From Pycnopodia helianthoides (lineage: Eukaryota; Echinodermata; Asteroidea; Forcipulatida; Asteriidae): DNA of 64,000 nt. Position 1 is the first letter of the stretch, and the number at the start of each line of letters is the position of its first letter. Of the stretch, positions 29,900 to 43,300 are shown piece by piece. The position numbers and the translations under genes are program-made. The notes below the pieces were generated by a model, which worked only from the letters and a program-made list of their open reading frames with translations, was not told the origin of the DNA and searched no databases. The stretch lies in NCBI GenBank assembly GCA_032158295.1, contig CM063254.1:19792147-19856146 (forward strand). Reading direction: 5' to 3'.

Positions 29900-31251
29900 A
29901 CACAAAACCTGTAGTCTATGATGTCCCATCATCACGCTTCCATGGCAACACTTTCTTAAAAAACACATTTTTATCTCAATCATCTATTACTTTATTATTA
30001 TCTTTTTCCAACCAAGAAATCCTGAAGAATCTTGAAGAAGTCTGAGGAGATAAAAGACATTATACAAGAAATGTTGATTATGATCTCACAACAAAGATTT
30101 GTTTTCTTAACAAAGTTGAGTTTTAAACTGTGATAATAAATGCACAATTAGTTCATGGAGATTGTACTAATTCAAATTGCATATCTTTCTATGGGCATGT
30201 TGAAACACTTTGTGCTCCAATCTTTAAATAGTTTAAGAAAGCAATGTGCATGGTAAAGGAAGAACACATGTAAGATTATTAATCAGTTTGAAAAATACAC
30301 AGCATTCAGCAAAATTATGTATTTGGCAATATTGTAATGACAGAGAACCGGTGGGAAATAAACAACAAAAAGTAGCAATGGTAGAAATAAATACAAATTA
30401 ATTACAAATACGAAATTATGCAGACAAAAACAGAGTTCAAAATATCAATGGCCTGTTGTTTGACAATTGTTGTTGTCCCTGTTCAAGTCAACTTTGACAA
30501 CTTGTCTGGTCTGAAATAGCTAAATAGAGCTACTTCTCCTATTTAGATGAGTCTCAAGTCTATGGAACAATTAATTATTATTTTACACACTTTGTGTGGA
30601 GAGGCAAAATGACTAACAACTGACCCAAGTTGGACCAGATAGCATGTATGGGATTGGTGGGGGGGGGGGGGCAAACAGTGGACCAACACAATCAATTAAA
30701 TAATAAAAACTGCACTGTCCCTATTAAAACAGTACCGTGCATTCAGGGTTACCAAAATATGCAATCAGAAAAAGGTAAAAAGCAAATAATGAACTGTTTC
30801 ATGACAACTTATTAAGGAAAATGGAAACATTATTTTGGAAAAATGGACATGTAAAATTGTGGCCACAGGAGGGCCTCCTAACAGTATTAAGAGTCAGTAT
30901 AACTTCATTACAACAAATCAAGAATCACAAAAATTGTTACGAAAAGGGTTCAATAAAGCTATTTGATTTAGCAAATACAGATTTAATCGCACTCAATATA
31001 AACAGAATCTTCTCATGTACTGAAGAATTTGTAGCAAGTTGACAGAGACAGAGACACTAAAAAACTTACTGTGAGTTAGCTTGACGGCAGTAGTCAGTAG
31101 TAGTCAGTGCAGACAACATGTTTGCGAGAATTAATCTGGCCACCACTTGAGGGCGCCATTCACATTGACCGCTGTCAACAAGACCATTCATTGATCTAGA
31201 TTATACTGACTGGATAGGACAACTGCGCGCAAATGTATAATGTAGATCAAT
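29900..31251. other. Intergenic, no gene seen
   Basis: AT-rich DNA with a G-run at 30658-30671. It includes a CTCF-like core at 31143-31156 (see findings). No coding segment is supported. Confidence 0.5.
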
Positions 31252-31727
31252 GGGTGCACCCTACCAAATAATCTCCCATAGCACACAGTGCAAAATGCTA
31301 AATATTAAAAAATACACGAAAAATACTTAAAAGTCTCACAGCTTTTAACTTGAAAGGGAAAATTATTAATTAACTCTTGAACTTTTATTCTCTGCTCAAT
31401 TTTATATGGGGAGTCCCTGGGCCCGTCGAGTTATTCTCCCTCCAAGTAAAAACACCCTACACAGTTGTAATTTTCAAAACGTCCGAGCATCAATCTTGAA
31501 AAATGTCCCTACACCTCTCAGCAAATAGGACCTTTTATTTCAGAGCCTATGTCATCCAAAATACCTCAAGCTGGAAGTCAACAACCCCCAGGTCACAATG
31601 GGCAACATTTTTACACCGAAACACTTTCTAGGGGCTCTCAAATCTGTCTAATATAGAATATTTTGAGGGCCTACACAAAATTAATGAGCTCAACGCTCTG
31701 TTTGCTCCTATTTGGTGGGGTGCACCC
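31252..31727. mobile_element. Possible MITE with GGGTGCACCC terminal repeats
   Basis: Left GGGTGCACCCTACCAAATA (31252-31270) and right TATTTGGTGGGGTGCACCC (31709-31727) form a 19 bp terminal inverted repeat with one mismatch, bounding 476 bp with no ORF of interest. No second copy is in the window, so the call rests on the termini alone. Confidence 0.5.
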
Positions 31728-34700
31728 TTCAAGGAAAGTTGCCGGTGTGGCAGGAGATTCTGTCCCCCGGAGATTCTGCACCCCCCCCCCCAATCCTGGG
31801 AACTGTGTACACATTTATTCTGATAGCGCCCTCTTTTGAATCAACTTCCTTCAGCCTGTGTTAATTTCCCATGGGGTACGGAATCTCCGGGCGACAGATT
31901 TCCCTACGACACCCGCTCTGTCCTTTCTCTATGCTCTGTCTAAGCATGGAGGTATGGTCTAAGTAAACTTTAGCTAAAAATACTTGGTGTTGGTTTGAAC
32001 GGAACACTATATTTAACAATGTTTTTGAAAAGATTTTAATAAACATACCACACAGCCAACGTATGAGTATTTCATCAAACTCGGTGGAATGGAAACAATA
32101 GCTTAGAACACAATGAAAACTACTGTTTAAGATCTAGTGTCACTAAGTCAGGGATTCTGCGGATGTTCGAGGATTCTGTATTGATATATCTTGAGAAGTG
32201 ATAATTTTATGAACTTTACAATAGTATTGATGAGTTCCTTGATTGAAACTACAAAAACAGAACAATGTTCAATGATTTTCAAATCATGCACGTTATATTT
32301 GTTAAAACCAACGATACAACAACCGGATTGACAGTTAATTGTATTTGAGGATAAGTTGATTGACCTTTTATTTATCTTTACATGAAATCCTTGTCTATTT
32401 CTTGTTCTTTTGTATGACCTGACACTGATGAAGTTATACTTGGTGCAAGTTTATACCTGGCAAACATTGATTCTACTGGGCATAACCCTTGCTAATCAAA
32501 CGACAGCAGATATACCGCTCGTTAACTATTAGTTCAACTACAAACAGGTGAACAACACTCACTGGAACAAACAACAAACTTTAGCTCGTAGAAATCTCAA
32601 TGGTTGAAACTGTCTGCCGCCACCTACTGATTCAAAAGGCTCCAATCTCCGCTGACATCCAACCGATAATATGGCTGCATCAGCTTAATCTTTAAAACTC
32701 CTACCCCCCCCCCCAAAGAAATAGTGGCGGTTTATATAATTTTAAAAGTATTGCAGATTTAATGACTTATTTTATTTATTTTAAAGTTGCTTTCTGCTTA
32801 CACATTGTTTCAATTAATATAAAAATGAGACATGCGACTATTGTATACAAGGTTCATTATGTTGACAACAACAACTATGAAAAACATCCTACGTTATTTA
32901 AGTTCACGTCCCTCGGCAGCCAGTGTTGTTTGTCAAAAAAATACCCCTGAAAATTGGCTCCAAATGGGGCGAGGGGTTTAGTCCTGCAGAGGGCTAAGTG
33001 GTTACAATATCATCCCTAATCTATCACACAGCACGAGGCTGTTTCCCGCCAAACCAGCGCGCGCGGGAATAATTGGCGCGGTGCAGAGCCAATCATAAGT
33101 GTAGTTGGCAAACAAGGGAGTCAAGTTGCATAGGAAGAAGACTTGATCATAATAGAGCTTATCATCTGATTCTTATCCCGTCCCTGAGTCCGCGGAGTAA
33201 TATCAACTCAATTACAACGCCCCTTCCCCCAAATAACTGTCCTCTCTGAATGCAGGTAGTGGATTCTCAAGGGTGATGACGAGCCCAAATGGGAACACAT
33301 CAGTTGTCTAATCTCTGATTTTGAGGATGAAAATATGGGTTAAGATCATGAAGCGATCTGTCCAGATGACTTTCGGTACACAGAAGGCATGGTGGGTTTA
33401 AGCTATTAGCAATTCGACTGGCGTAGGACTTGGAGGACGTGATGAACAGTACCTTATAAGTAATAACACCCTAACCGTTAAACCAACCGGCTGATAAACA
33501 CAAAAGCACAAGTGAAAACTTACAATTTATCGACAAATTTAGAATTTTGTTGCTTCTGAATATCAGCCGGTTGTTGTTTCAACAGTAGAATGAGAAACAA
33601 ACGGTCCGGGTAGACATTTTGATCAACCCAATGTAGCCAAAACGAGGCTTGAAGGAAAAAGTTTTAACCTTTTAAAATTTTGAATTTTGAATTATTTTGT
33701 GTGTTTATACAATAGGCCTTGTGACAAAAGTTTACTGGGGTCGCCAGCAGTGCCATCTATTCTTAACCAGCTTACTGCAACAAAAAATGATTGTTTATTG
33801 TCGCGGAAAAAAGTTGTCAAAAATTGGGGCTAAACTATGAGGTCAGATAAACGAAATGATGGATCAACCTTTGTTTCATACTGCATATAGTGTGGGTACA
33901 TTTAGGGTCGCTGCACTGTTAGCGAGAGACAAACAAGTTCATAAAAAAATCGTAATGGTGCAAATAGGCCCCGTTAGCTCTTGCCAACTACGTGTTACAA
34001 AATACAGTCACCGACGATACATGTTGACTCTCTGATCGTTCACAAAACATTCATTGTAGGATTGAAAAATAGCAGAGACAAGACACAAGTCAAAAATGGG
34101 AACCTACGGTCTGGTTGGCGCTAGGCAAAGTAAAAACCAAACCATACAATGTAGGTCCATTGACACTCTGAGCATCGCAGCCATTGTTTCTCTTCCATAC
34201 AAATGCATGTATTATCAGACTGAGGTTGAGAGCTGGTAGTCTGGCACCTTGCAATGAGCTGTTACAGTACTATAATCCTATTAATGCTACGGGTATAAGA
34301 CTGTCCATTGATACGCCCCTTCCCCCGTGCTCATTCATTGTGAGAGTGCAACCATATTAATCAATCATGACACTTTCATATCGAACCAGGAAGCAGATTG
34401 ACCCGCACAAATCATGACATCACAGGCCTCTGTGAATTTTAGACAGTATTTGTTAAAATTCATTGAAAAGAACCATCGGTTAAATGCGCTCAGCAGTGAT
34501 AAAGGAACTATTATTTCCAGTTTGCTTAAATATCACGAAGTTTCGACTTTCGAAGCTAGCACCTGCACGGTGTACAATGATCTATTTTTAAAAACAACAT
34601 TCTTGCGTCTAACCTGGCTTGCAATAAAACAGCGGTGCTTCGTAAAACAGTTGATGTACTTTTGACTCGAATCTGTTGAACTTCCTAACAAAGTATTCCT

Positions 34701-35797
34701 GACGCAAGAATAATAGTATAATTTTGAGTGTATCCAACAGCAGTTCTAATTCGTGGAATCTTTTGCACTATGTTTGTCAAAGCATTGGTAAAAGTGGCTA
34801 AATGCAAATCATTTCCACTCGTAGTGCAACCATGGCAGCTTTTGAGAATATTAAAAGCAACAAAATTAATCAACAAACTTTGCAGTTCTTGCCATATGGA
34901 TGTAAATCATTGTAAGGCCAAACTATTTTCTTACCACAAAAGTCTTATTCTTTACATTGTACAGGAATTTTACACAGTTTTATTTTTCGACAAACTTTAA
35001 TAGAGTCGGTATAAACTAAGACAGATTCTTAATCACTTTTTTTGTACCAAGCTTCAGCCCTCGAATTGACTCATTCCGATTAGAATGAGATTCATGGCGT
35101 GAATCCAACACAAGACAATGGATATCAATCGAATCTTAACGACACGATGTTAGAGCCCACTGCCTGACCGTTTATCACCGCCTCCAACCCGTACCTCGCC
35201 GCCCAGCCACGGAAGTGTCTTAACAAATAAGACATTATTATTTATGACTTCAATAAAAGGACAAATTAATACGTCAACCCCGGCAGACCTCTCTTAATTT
35301 CCTCGCTCCATTTTTTTGATTGCAATAGGGCCCAATTGTAGCAGACTATAATTGGTTTTTAATTGGGTACCCTATGCATTTCATCCGCACGGGCTTACCG
35401 CACAAATTATACTCATTACACAGACTAGGCTTTTTTGCAATTGCGATGTTAATTTCTTTTAGCTCGTGATGACGAAATGCCTAATTGTGTTTTCAAACTG
35501 ATGTAATGTAGGAGGCAAGATAATCGCCAGCGAGTGTGCTAGATGGAAATAATTTCCGCTTAGGAATTACTTCATTTTTGTTTTAAGGCGTGATTATTGT
35601 CGGCTGATTATAATGAGACAAGTTCGATTGTTATACTCATGGGTGTGATTCTGCCATTCATTTGTACACTCTGAGTGATTAATTGTATACATATCAGTAG
35701 TCTGTCTTTTACAGGCGATATATCAATAGTATAATGAGTCCTTGAACATTGTCAGATTCAACCTGCTCAGGACAGAACCAGGTATGTTCTTGATGAC
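31728..35797. other. Intergenic, no gene seen; possible regulatory blocks
   Basis: Repeat-poor blocks occur at 33000-33300 (CG-rich with E2F-like sites) and 35280-35720 (many AATTG and TAAT motifs). C-runs occur at 31780-31792 and 32705-32714. Short ORFs at 34414-34665 and 34728-35000 have no recognisable domain. Confidence 0.45.
33042..33081. promoter_or_regulatory. Cluster of E2F-like sites
   Basis: TTTCCCGCCAAA (33042-33053) matches the palindromic E2F/DP consensus. It is followed within 30 bp by GCGCGGGAA and TTGGCGCGG, which resemble E2F half-sites on either strand. Surrounding DNA is CG-rich compared with the neighbourhood. Binding is inference. Confidence 0.4.
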
Positions 35798-35990
35798 AAC
35801 CACAACATCTCCTTTGGGAGGAGTGTTGGCTCTGAAAAGAGCCGGTTGGGTCTCGACGTGTTGAACAGTATACACAGCTCATCTTCAGGAGAAGACTGAA
35901 GACGAGCAGATATACTGTTCAACACGTCGAGACCAAACCGGCTCTTTTCAGAGCCCAACACTCCTCCCAAAAGAGATTTACACATGGTTG
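35798..35990. repeat. Palindrome with two histone-type 3' stem-loops
   Basis: A large inverted repeat centred near 35891. The right arm carries GGCTCTTTTCAGAGCC (35940-35955) followed by a purine-rich AAAAGAGA. The left arm carries the same stem-loop on the minus strand (35828-35843) followed by AAAGGAGA. The arms also share AGTATATCTG/ACTGTTCAACACGTCGAGAC-like sequence. The motif matches the replication-dependent histone mRNA 3' stem-loop (GGYYCTTYTNARRRCC) and a downstream element-like purine block. No histone coding sequence is present between the arms. Confidence 0.8.
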
Positions 35991-36299
35991 TGTGTTTCCT
36001 TCTCCATGGTTGTACCCGCAAGTTTACTACTATTTATAGATACTTCTTACTTTCAACACCATGCAAAGCTTCAAACACCACTAACCACAACGTCAACCAA
36101 TAATATGGATTTTCTTTGGAAAACGTCAGCACTTAACTTCGGAAAAACAAAAATAAAATTATGAGATAATCTTTTTCGTGTTTGTTCTTAATCATCTTCA
36201 AACAGAATATCATCATGGTTTTTTAAAAATAATTAATCACTTTAATTCATGCACTTTAATCACTTAACGTATGTCCGAGAACCTATACTCTGCGACTGC

Positions 36300-37260
36300 A
36301 GTCTGCCCTACTCTTCACCCAATCGTGTCTAGGCGAAATATCCCCACCCCTATAACCTAGTCTCACCCCACGGTGTCCAGGCGAAATAACCCTAAACAAG
36401 AACCTAGTCTCCCCAACTCTCACCCAATCGTGTCCGGGCGAAATAACCCTAAACAAGAACCTAGTCTCCCCTACTCTCACCCCATCGTGTCCAGGCGAAA
36501 TAACCCTAAACAAGAACCCAGTCTCCCCTTACTCTCACCCAATCGTGTCCAGGCGAAATAACCCTAAACAAGAACCTAGTCTCACCTACTTTCACCCCAT
36601 CGTGTCCAGGCGAAATAACCCTAAACAAGAACCTAGTCTCCCTACTTCACCCCATCGTGTCCAGGCGAAATAACACTAAACAAGAACCTAGTCTCCCCTA
36701 CTCTCACCCCATCGTGTCCAGGCGAAATAACCCAAACAAGAACCTAGTCTCCCCTACTCTCACCCAATCGTGTCCGGCGAAATAACCTAAACAAGAACCT
36801 AGTCTCCCCAACTCTCACCCATCGTGTCCAGCGAAAACCTATAGTTTCCACTCTTTTCAATCGTGTCAGGCGAAATAACCCTAAACAAGAACCTAGTCTC
36901 ACCTACTCTCACCCCACGTGTCCAGGCGAAATAACCCTAAACAAGAACCTAGTCTCCCCTACTCTCACCCCATCGTGTCCAGAAAACCTATAAGTGCCAG
37001 CTCTATTCAATCGTGTACAGGCGAAATAACCCCTAAACAGCAGCTCATACTCTCAATCCTCGTTGTGGGAGCTCTAAGGGGCCCGGGACCTCTAATCATC
37101 GCTTTCAGCGAAACTATCCCAAAGACCTGTCGTGTCATCCTACTTCAACCGCCGGGTAGCGAATATAACCCTAAAAACTAGTCTCCCCTACTCTCACCCC
37201 ATCGTGTCCAGAACCTATAGTGTTGCCGACTCTTATTCAATCGTGTACAGGCGAAATAAC
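36300..37260. repeat. Minisatellite, about 58-59 bp unit, at least 12 copies
   Basis: Unit elements are CACCCCATCGTGTCCAGGCG, AAATAACCCTAAACAAGAAC and CTAGTCTCCCCTACTCT. It is regular from about 36300 to 36990 and decays, with deletions and insertions, to about 37260. The ORFs across it (repeating RRNNPKQEPSLP or FRVISPGHD peptides) are repeat read-through. Confidence 0.93.
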
Positions 37261-39294
37261 CCCAAACAGCGCTCATCATACAAATCGCTTGTTTTAGTGG
37301 GAGCTTGGCTAAGAGGCTATCGGAGCGCTCGTAAAAAGAATCATCGCTTTCAGCAAACTAGTCGGCAATTCGGCACAACTGTCGGTGTCTTTGGCCTGAA
37401 TTCAACCTGCCGGGTTAGCAATTATGGAACTCCATTGGATGCGAATCTCTCATTATAGTGATATGCCTTTAAAGCTGCAGTTTACATCTAGTCTATTGTA
37501 AGTTAAAACTCTCTTTGTGTGTTGAAGTTAAAGGGAAACTATACTTCTGAGGTCTAGTGAAAGTTAAGTTAATTCTATACTCCAGTTCTTCAGAAATCAA
37601 GTGAATGTTTAACAAGAATAATAAAACATGATCTAAATATAAAGTAGACCTATCTTTATTGATGATTTCCTTTAGACTTAAACTCTAGTGGGAGAAGTTT
37701 TGCTTAAGTTTAAAGCTAAAAAATGTCTGTACCACGATTGAGTAATATTTGACTAAGAAAAGATGACCATGGATACCGGACTTGTATTCAAATCTTTAAT
37801 ATGACGAAGAACACAGTCTGGTCATCATTATTGCTACATTGTATGATTGTTACCATAGCTACCATAATCCACACCCTCCCAGTCCGCCTCCCACCATCGT
37901 TGCCATCATCATAACAATAACGTCTTGCATCAAGTACTACATCATCACCAATCTTACGTTGTTTCTTCAACACACGCAATCACAAAATCTCCATCTGGCC
38001 GCGTCCGTGCACCGTTTCATGACAGTGCATGCTTCAAGTGTAATATTTTGGGATTATGTTTCTCACTGTTCTTGTCATCCAAATTGTTCTCATTTATTTA
38101 TATTTTGATGATTTTTTTCCTCAACCTCATATTTCTCTTTCTTATAGTTTTCAGCCCAATTCAGCGGTTCACGTATAGCTAAAAGCCATATACTTAAAGG
38201 CCAACAATACGTCATTGTGCGTTCCTTGGGCAAACCTAAGACAAAGATTCCTTCCTACCCCCTGTCTACCGTACCCCCTCACCGCACCACAACGTGGGTA
38301 TGACGCTATTCAATAAGCACTTCTCACTATTTGCACAAGAGATATTATTCATCTACCTGTCACTTTAATGACAGCGCTTTGAACGATCATCATTTTCGCG
38401 CCTCTTGGACCAAATTGGCCTCGGAGCAGAAAGTGGCGGGCTTTTTTTGCTTTGTGCTCCCCGGCAGAGGAAACTCATTAAAAACCAGTTTGGAGTTTAT
38501 TTTCCGGAGTTTTATGACGACCTTCTTTTCTTGGACATGCCGACGATTTTTGCCATTTAATCACCGGTGTTATAATCATAAACGGAGAGTATTGGATGCG
38601 ACAGCCATGTTTGAGAAGCAACGTTTAAAATTCCATTTAGGAGTAAGACGAGAAAAGCCGGAAACGAAGGTTCAATCCCGTCGCAGAGATTAATGAAGCA
38701 CAATAATGTGTGTTCTGCAGCAATGCAATAAAAAATAGACTGAATTGGAGTTGCTGAACATTCTAATCCGCGCTTATTGGCGTCATCAATTAAGCATTGA
38801 ATTCGGCAAGTAATGTCCAATTTACGTCATAATGACCTAAATTAACTGGGCCATATCATCAATATTAGATTGCCCAAGTTTAAAGCTAGGATGCCATGGA
38901 AATAAAGTTTTCCCAGTATAACGTAGTGGTCTTCTTTTTGATATGTCCTTATTTGATAAATGAATAGTTTGAAATTATTTGAAAACAGGTTTCAAACTCA
39001 GGAATGATATCATAAGAGAGTGGGTCATGAATAAACATTAATGGATATGATTACGTTTCCATGACGATCACATGGTGGTACTGACAACCTCACTGAACTG
39101 AAGCGAAATTAGCTGGAGACCTTGTGCATCGCAGTAGGTTTCTGTAGTTGAAGTGACGCAGGGGAACCCAAACAATGAGGTCGTGACGTTTGTTTGTATT
39201 ATTTTGATGGTTACAATGAAAGACTCTACTCAACATGACAAAGACGAACTCATTACACGGCCATGTGTGTCCTCACATCATTGAATACAAACCA

Positions 39295-39335
39295 AACCGA
39301 GGCTGGCTTGGACATTTTCCCATCCAGCCTCGGTT
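39295..39335. repeat. Perfect 12 bp hairpin
   Basis: AACCGAGGCTGG and CCAGCCTCGGTT flank a 17-base loop. The stem is too short for a typical microRNA precursor. A related AACCGAGGCTG occurs without the second arm near 52786. Confidence 0.75.
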
Positions 39336-39759
39336 CCTTTGTCTAGAAACAGTGACGTCACAGTGGTCATTACGGCTGTTCTATGCAGAATAAATGATAG
39401 AGATTTGGAAGTAGTAATGAACAAAGTCAATTATGGCGGAACGGATGAAAAAAAAGAACCAACATTTCGAACAAAGCATTTTATGTGAAACGTGAATATC
39501 ATTAGCATCGGTAAGACAAAGATCCGTGTAACATTTTCAGAAACCTTCTTGCTATCCACAGCGAATTTCCTATTGTTCATGTACATCTATAAGAATTCTA
39601 ATAGTATGAAACGACCGCAAACAAGACTACCAATCCTATTCTATTTCACCGTACGCATTGAAGTAGACACTCCTTTTTTCTGAGCTGTTCTTGGTTCTGC
39701 ATTGCTGATGCTATAGCGTATGTAGTAGGTAGTAGTGTTATAATTGAGTCAATATAAGA

Positions 39760-40330
39760 AGGCTCGCCGCGACTTCTCCGCCGTTATGTCCCGTGAGACT
39801 CTATATCCAAGTAAAGCCGCACGCGAAATTGAGGTCTAACACCAAAATCTCGAATTTCCACGCCGCGCTAAGCTCTCCGTTATGTCCGACACTTGCAAAC
39901 ATGCTGACGGGCACAGAGTGGAGAATCTTCTCTGCTTTTTCTCGGGGTGTTATTGTTACCATTCTAATTTGGTGTTTATCCTCAGTACTGTAGACCGACC
40001 GCGAGGGGGGTGGGGGCGCGATGATACCTTGACGACAGGCCGGCAAATACTGCACGTAGGAATCAACGGTTAGCTTTGCCGTCAGTCCCGGCAGGGGATG
40101 CCTCGCATAGCCCCGGGGCTTGTTCGCCAGAAAGCCCCGTCCTAATCCACGATTTCGCATATCACCGGGCGCTGCACAATCTCTATAATTACTCCGCAGT
40201 TACCAAGGTAATCATGTTTCGATTGCTTAATACACGCATTGATATTGGAGTCGGTCGGGTAAGGCAGGCGGTAATCCGTTATTAAATGTTGTGGTGAGCG
40301 TGGACGGAACCTCATTATACGGGAGATCAG
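39760..40330. promoter_or_regulatory. CpG-rich block in the intergenic desert
   Basis: Frequent CG dinucleotides (CGCCGCGAC, CCGCACGCG, CCACGCCGCG, GACCGACCGCGAG, GGGGGCGCG) contrast with the flanking AT-rich DNA. A minus-strand ORF of 119 codons crosses it but has no recognisable domain. It could be a promoter of a non-coding transcript or a distal regulatory element. Confidence 0.35.
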
Positions 40331-43300
40331 CGGGTTTTTTCCCAGTCAGCTACAGCTAAGCCTCTCGCTGTATCTTCTACTTCCATAGTATGGCTTAATA
40401 GGCAAACTGATTGGCAATGTGACCAGTCCATTAAATTTGATGCGGTTCAGAATCCCATGTCTGTTTCATTAGAGAGTTATCAATCTCTTATGCCCCACCG
40501 GGCCCGTGTCAACATGGGGAGCGATCGGGTGTGAGATGAGACAAGGCCTCGTATGCTTGGATTCCCAGCTCCACCACGCTCAACATGCTACCGGTTTGCT
40601 TGTTGAGTCACAACTTTATCCCGTAACCTTCCTGCAGTTCTTGTCATCTTGTGTGTGCCAACATGTCAGAGTTGAGAGGACGTGTTGACACAGCTAGCTA
40701 CCGGTTGGAGAGCTGAGACAACTCGTAACAGTTTCGATAATGACTTGAGACAATCATAGCAACAACCCCCTTTATTTAATTGGTCTTTGTTCTACATAAT
40801 ATGGCGTGCCCTTTTTCACCGATCAAATTACACCATTTGAAACCTCCGATGTTTGTAGACCAACAGTTTTTTAGTTTTGAGGACTCGGCGACTATAGGCC
40901 TAAGGTCAAATTAGTTATTTCAATCTGTTCCAATTAAATTCTCTTATTGCGATCGAGAAAACTAAATCAAGTTTCGTTTCAGTCAAGCTGATGATTTTTG
41001 TAGCTGTAGAACTTGTATCCTAATTATAACCAACAGGTGTATCTGTTTAGATTGATGGTCAAATGCTTTGACAACAACACTTCACACGGATGACATGACA
41101 ATCAGTGGTTTGCAAAACAACACCTCCTTCGGTCTGACCATAGAGAACTGACAGTTATTCTCGGCCGAGTTTTAAATTCTTCTGCCTCGCACAAGTGTGG
41201 GAAGCTTCTCCCGAAAGCTGCAAACCTATAAATAAGTCTCTGTCTAATTTCTTATTTTCACCTCTCCTAAGAAAGACCAACCATACAAGATTGCAAACCA
41301 ATCCGCTTTTAAAGACATTAAAAATGTAAAATATTAGTTGATTGGGAACCCGAATCTGCTTTGAGATGGTGATTAGGTCTACTGGGTCAGTTAGCACCTA
41401 ATGCCAGCATGATGCCAGCAAGTCAATCAACTGAAGCTCACAGATTACAAAGTGGTATAATTCCTTGATCCCCAGTTTTTCAATTCTCGTCACATGACAT
41501 CCGAATGAAACTGAGAAGTTTTACGGTCTCTCAAATTTGTCTTTTTAAAGAATACAATATCAAAGCACAACTTCGTTCAAAGATACCCTAACAATTGTTT
41601 TACACGAGCACATTTTCACAATTTAATCATCTTCGGCCATGTTTCCTAATACCTACAAGTTTTAAAATATATACTCTGCCAAACACCAATGATGTTTACA
41701 AACTCATTTACAAGATCTTGCGAGTTGACTCTTGGTATATAACGTTTTGATTAGTGAACAGCAAGACAAGTTTTAGGAAGTGTTTTAATTTGACTTCTGG
41801 GAATACAATCGTCCCGGTCGCTAATTGTCAAGACGACGACGGACTGATCTTGTGGCCCTCTTTGGTAGACGGTAATAACAATGCAATAAAGTCCAGCAAG
41901 AAATCTTGGCTTAATTTGATCCCAATTCCAAGTCATACGAAGACGCAATTTTCTGGATTGAATTGGCAAGAATTAACTCAGCACTCGAGTCTTTCATAAT
42001 AATAAAAATGTAATAACAACACACACCATGTCAAAACTAAAGCATACATGTACGACGTGTAGTGCAGCGATTTGGGTTTTTATAAGTCCAACTCTTCATG
42101 AGAGATGACAAGTGAAGTGGATTTCGTCTCAAGTTTCAACAAGATCTTACAACGCGCTACAACCTCCGCTACGAAAGCTGACACGACTCGTCTTGGGATG
42201 GCCATTCTCCTTTCTTCACCATCCACAAATTGTCGTCAATTGCCTCACTATTAAAATCTATAGAGAGAAATGATTTCCCATCTAGGGGTTCGTAAGAGCG
42301 GTTTGGCCACGGAGGTCAACCCGTCCACATTTCCAATAAATATTGCCCGATTGATGAAAGTTTTTTTTTTGTATTCGTGACAGGAAACAAATACTTGGAG
42401 GCAGTTCCTTTGACAATTTACACCATAGTAGTAGTCGAATTTTAGCTTACTCGATCCACTAATATTAGTCCGAGACACAGTGCTAGTGCTTGTAAAGGCA
42501 TAGTAGTTTAACAACTTGACAAAATATAAATGAATGGAAAAATATAGGTTTAGAACTGAATATTCAAACTGAATGATTCACAAAACTGACGAGAATATTT
42601 GTTATAATATTGCAAGTTCAGTTGTCTTTTGTTTGGACAGTAACCGTCCGACTCAATTTTTTTTGATTTCTTAAAATTATTTTAGCTTACTTAATCAAAG
42701 TCAAATCCAGCTGCCAAGCCAGGAATGTTTCGTGGGGGGGGGGGGTGGGGGCTCGGGGCATTGCTTTTCGGGGGGGGGCAGGGGCCACGTTTTGCTCTAT
42801 TTTGTAGGACACTACACGTGTCTTGATTTTTGTGGGGGAAAATTGTGGGGATGGGGCACTACGCCTCTCCCTCGCCCGTGGCTACGTCACTGGTTCAATT
42901 TCTGACAAAACCACGGCCCAAAACAGAGGAGTCTGACAAAGAAGACACATATATTAAGGGGCGAAGTTACTGGAACACCATGTTAAATGAATACTCTGAT
43001 ATACATGTTTGTATAATATACCCACACTGTACTCAAAGGCCAATTTTAATCTTATTTTAAATTTGACATATATTTTAGCTGCAACTCCATTTATTTTTGC
43101 TTATTCAATGGCTGTGTCATGTCAATCTTCTTGTAAGAAACAGCGGATAAGAGAAGGTTGTTCTCTTTGTTTTAGTCCTGTATGCTTGATCTTTATTAGT
43201 CATTGACAGGCCATAGGCAATATACAATGTGGGTCCTCACCCCGCCCCCCCCCCCATGCATGACGTTGAGATCATGGTACCGTCTCGTTCTTGCGTCATA

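Noticed and set aside
36283..37181. ORFs with repeating RRNNPKQEPSLP or FRVISPGHD peptides
   Set aside because: Read-through of the 58 bp minisatellite on both strands.
39295..39335. MicroRNA precursor
   Set aside because: The stem is only 12 bp and the flanks do not extend the pairing; too short for a normal pre-miRNA.
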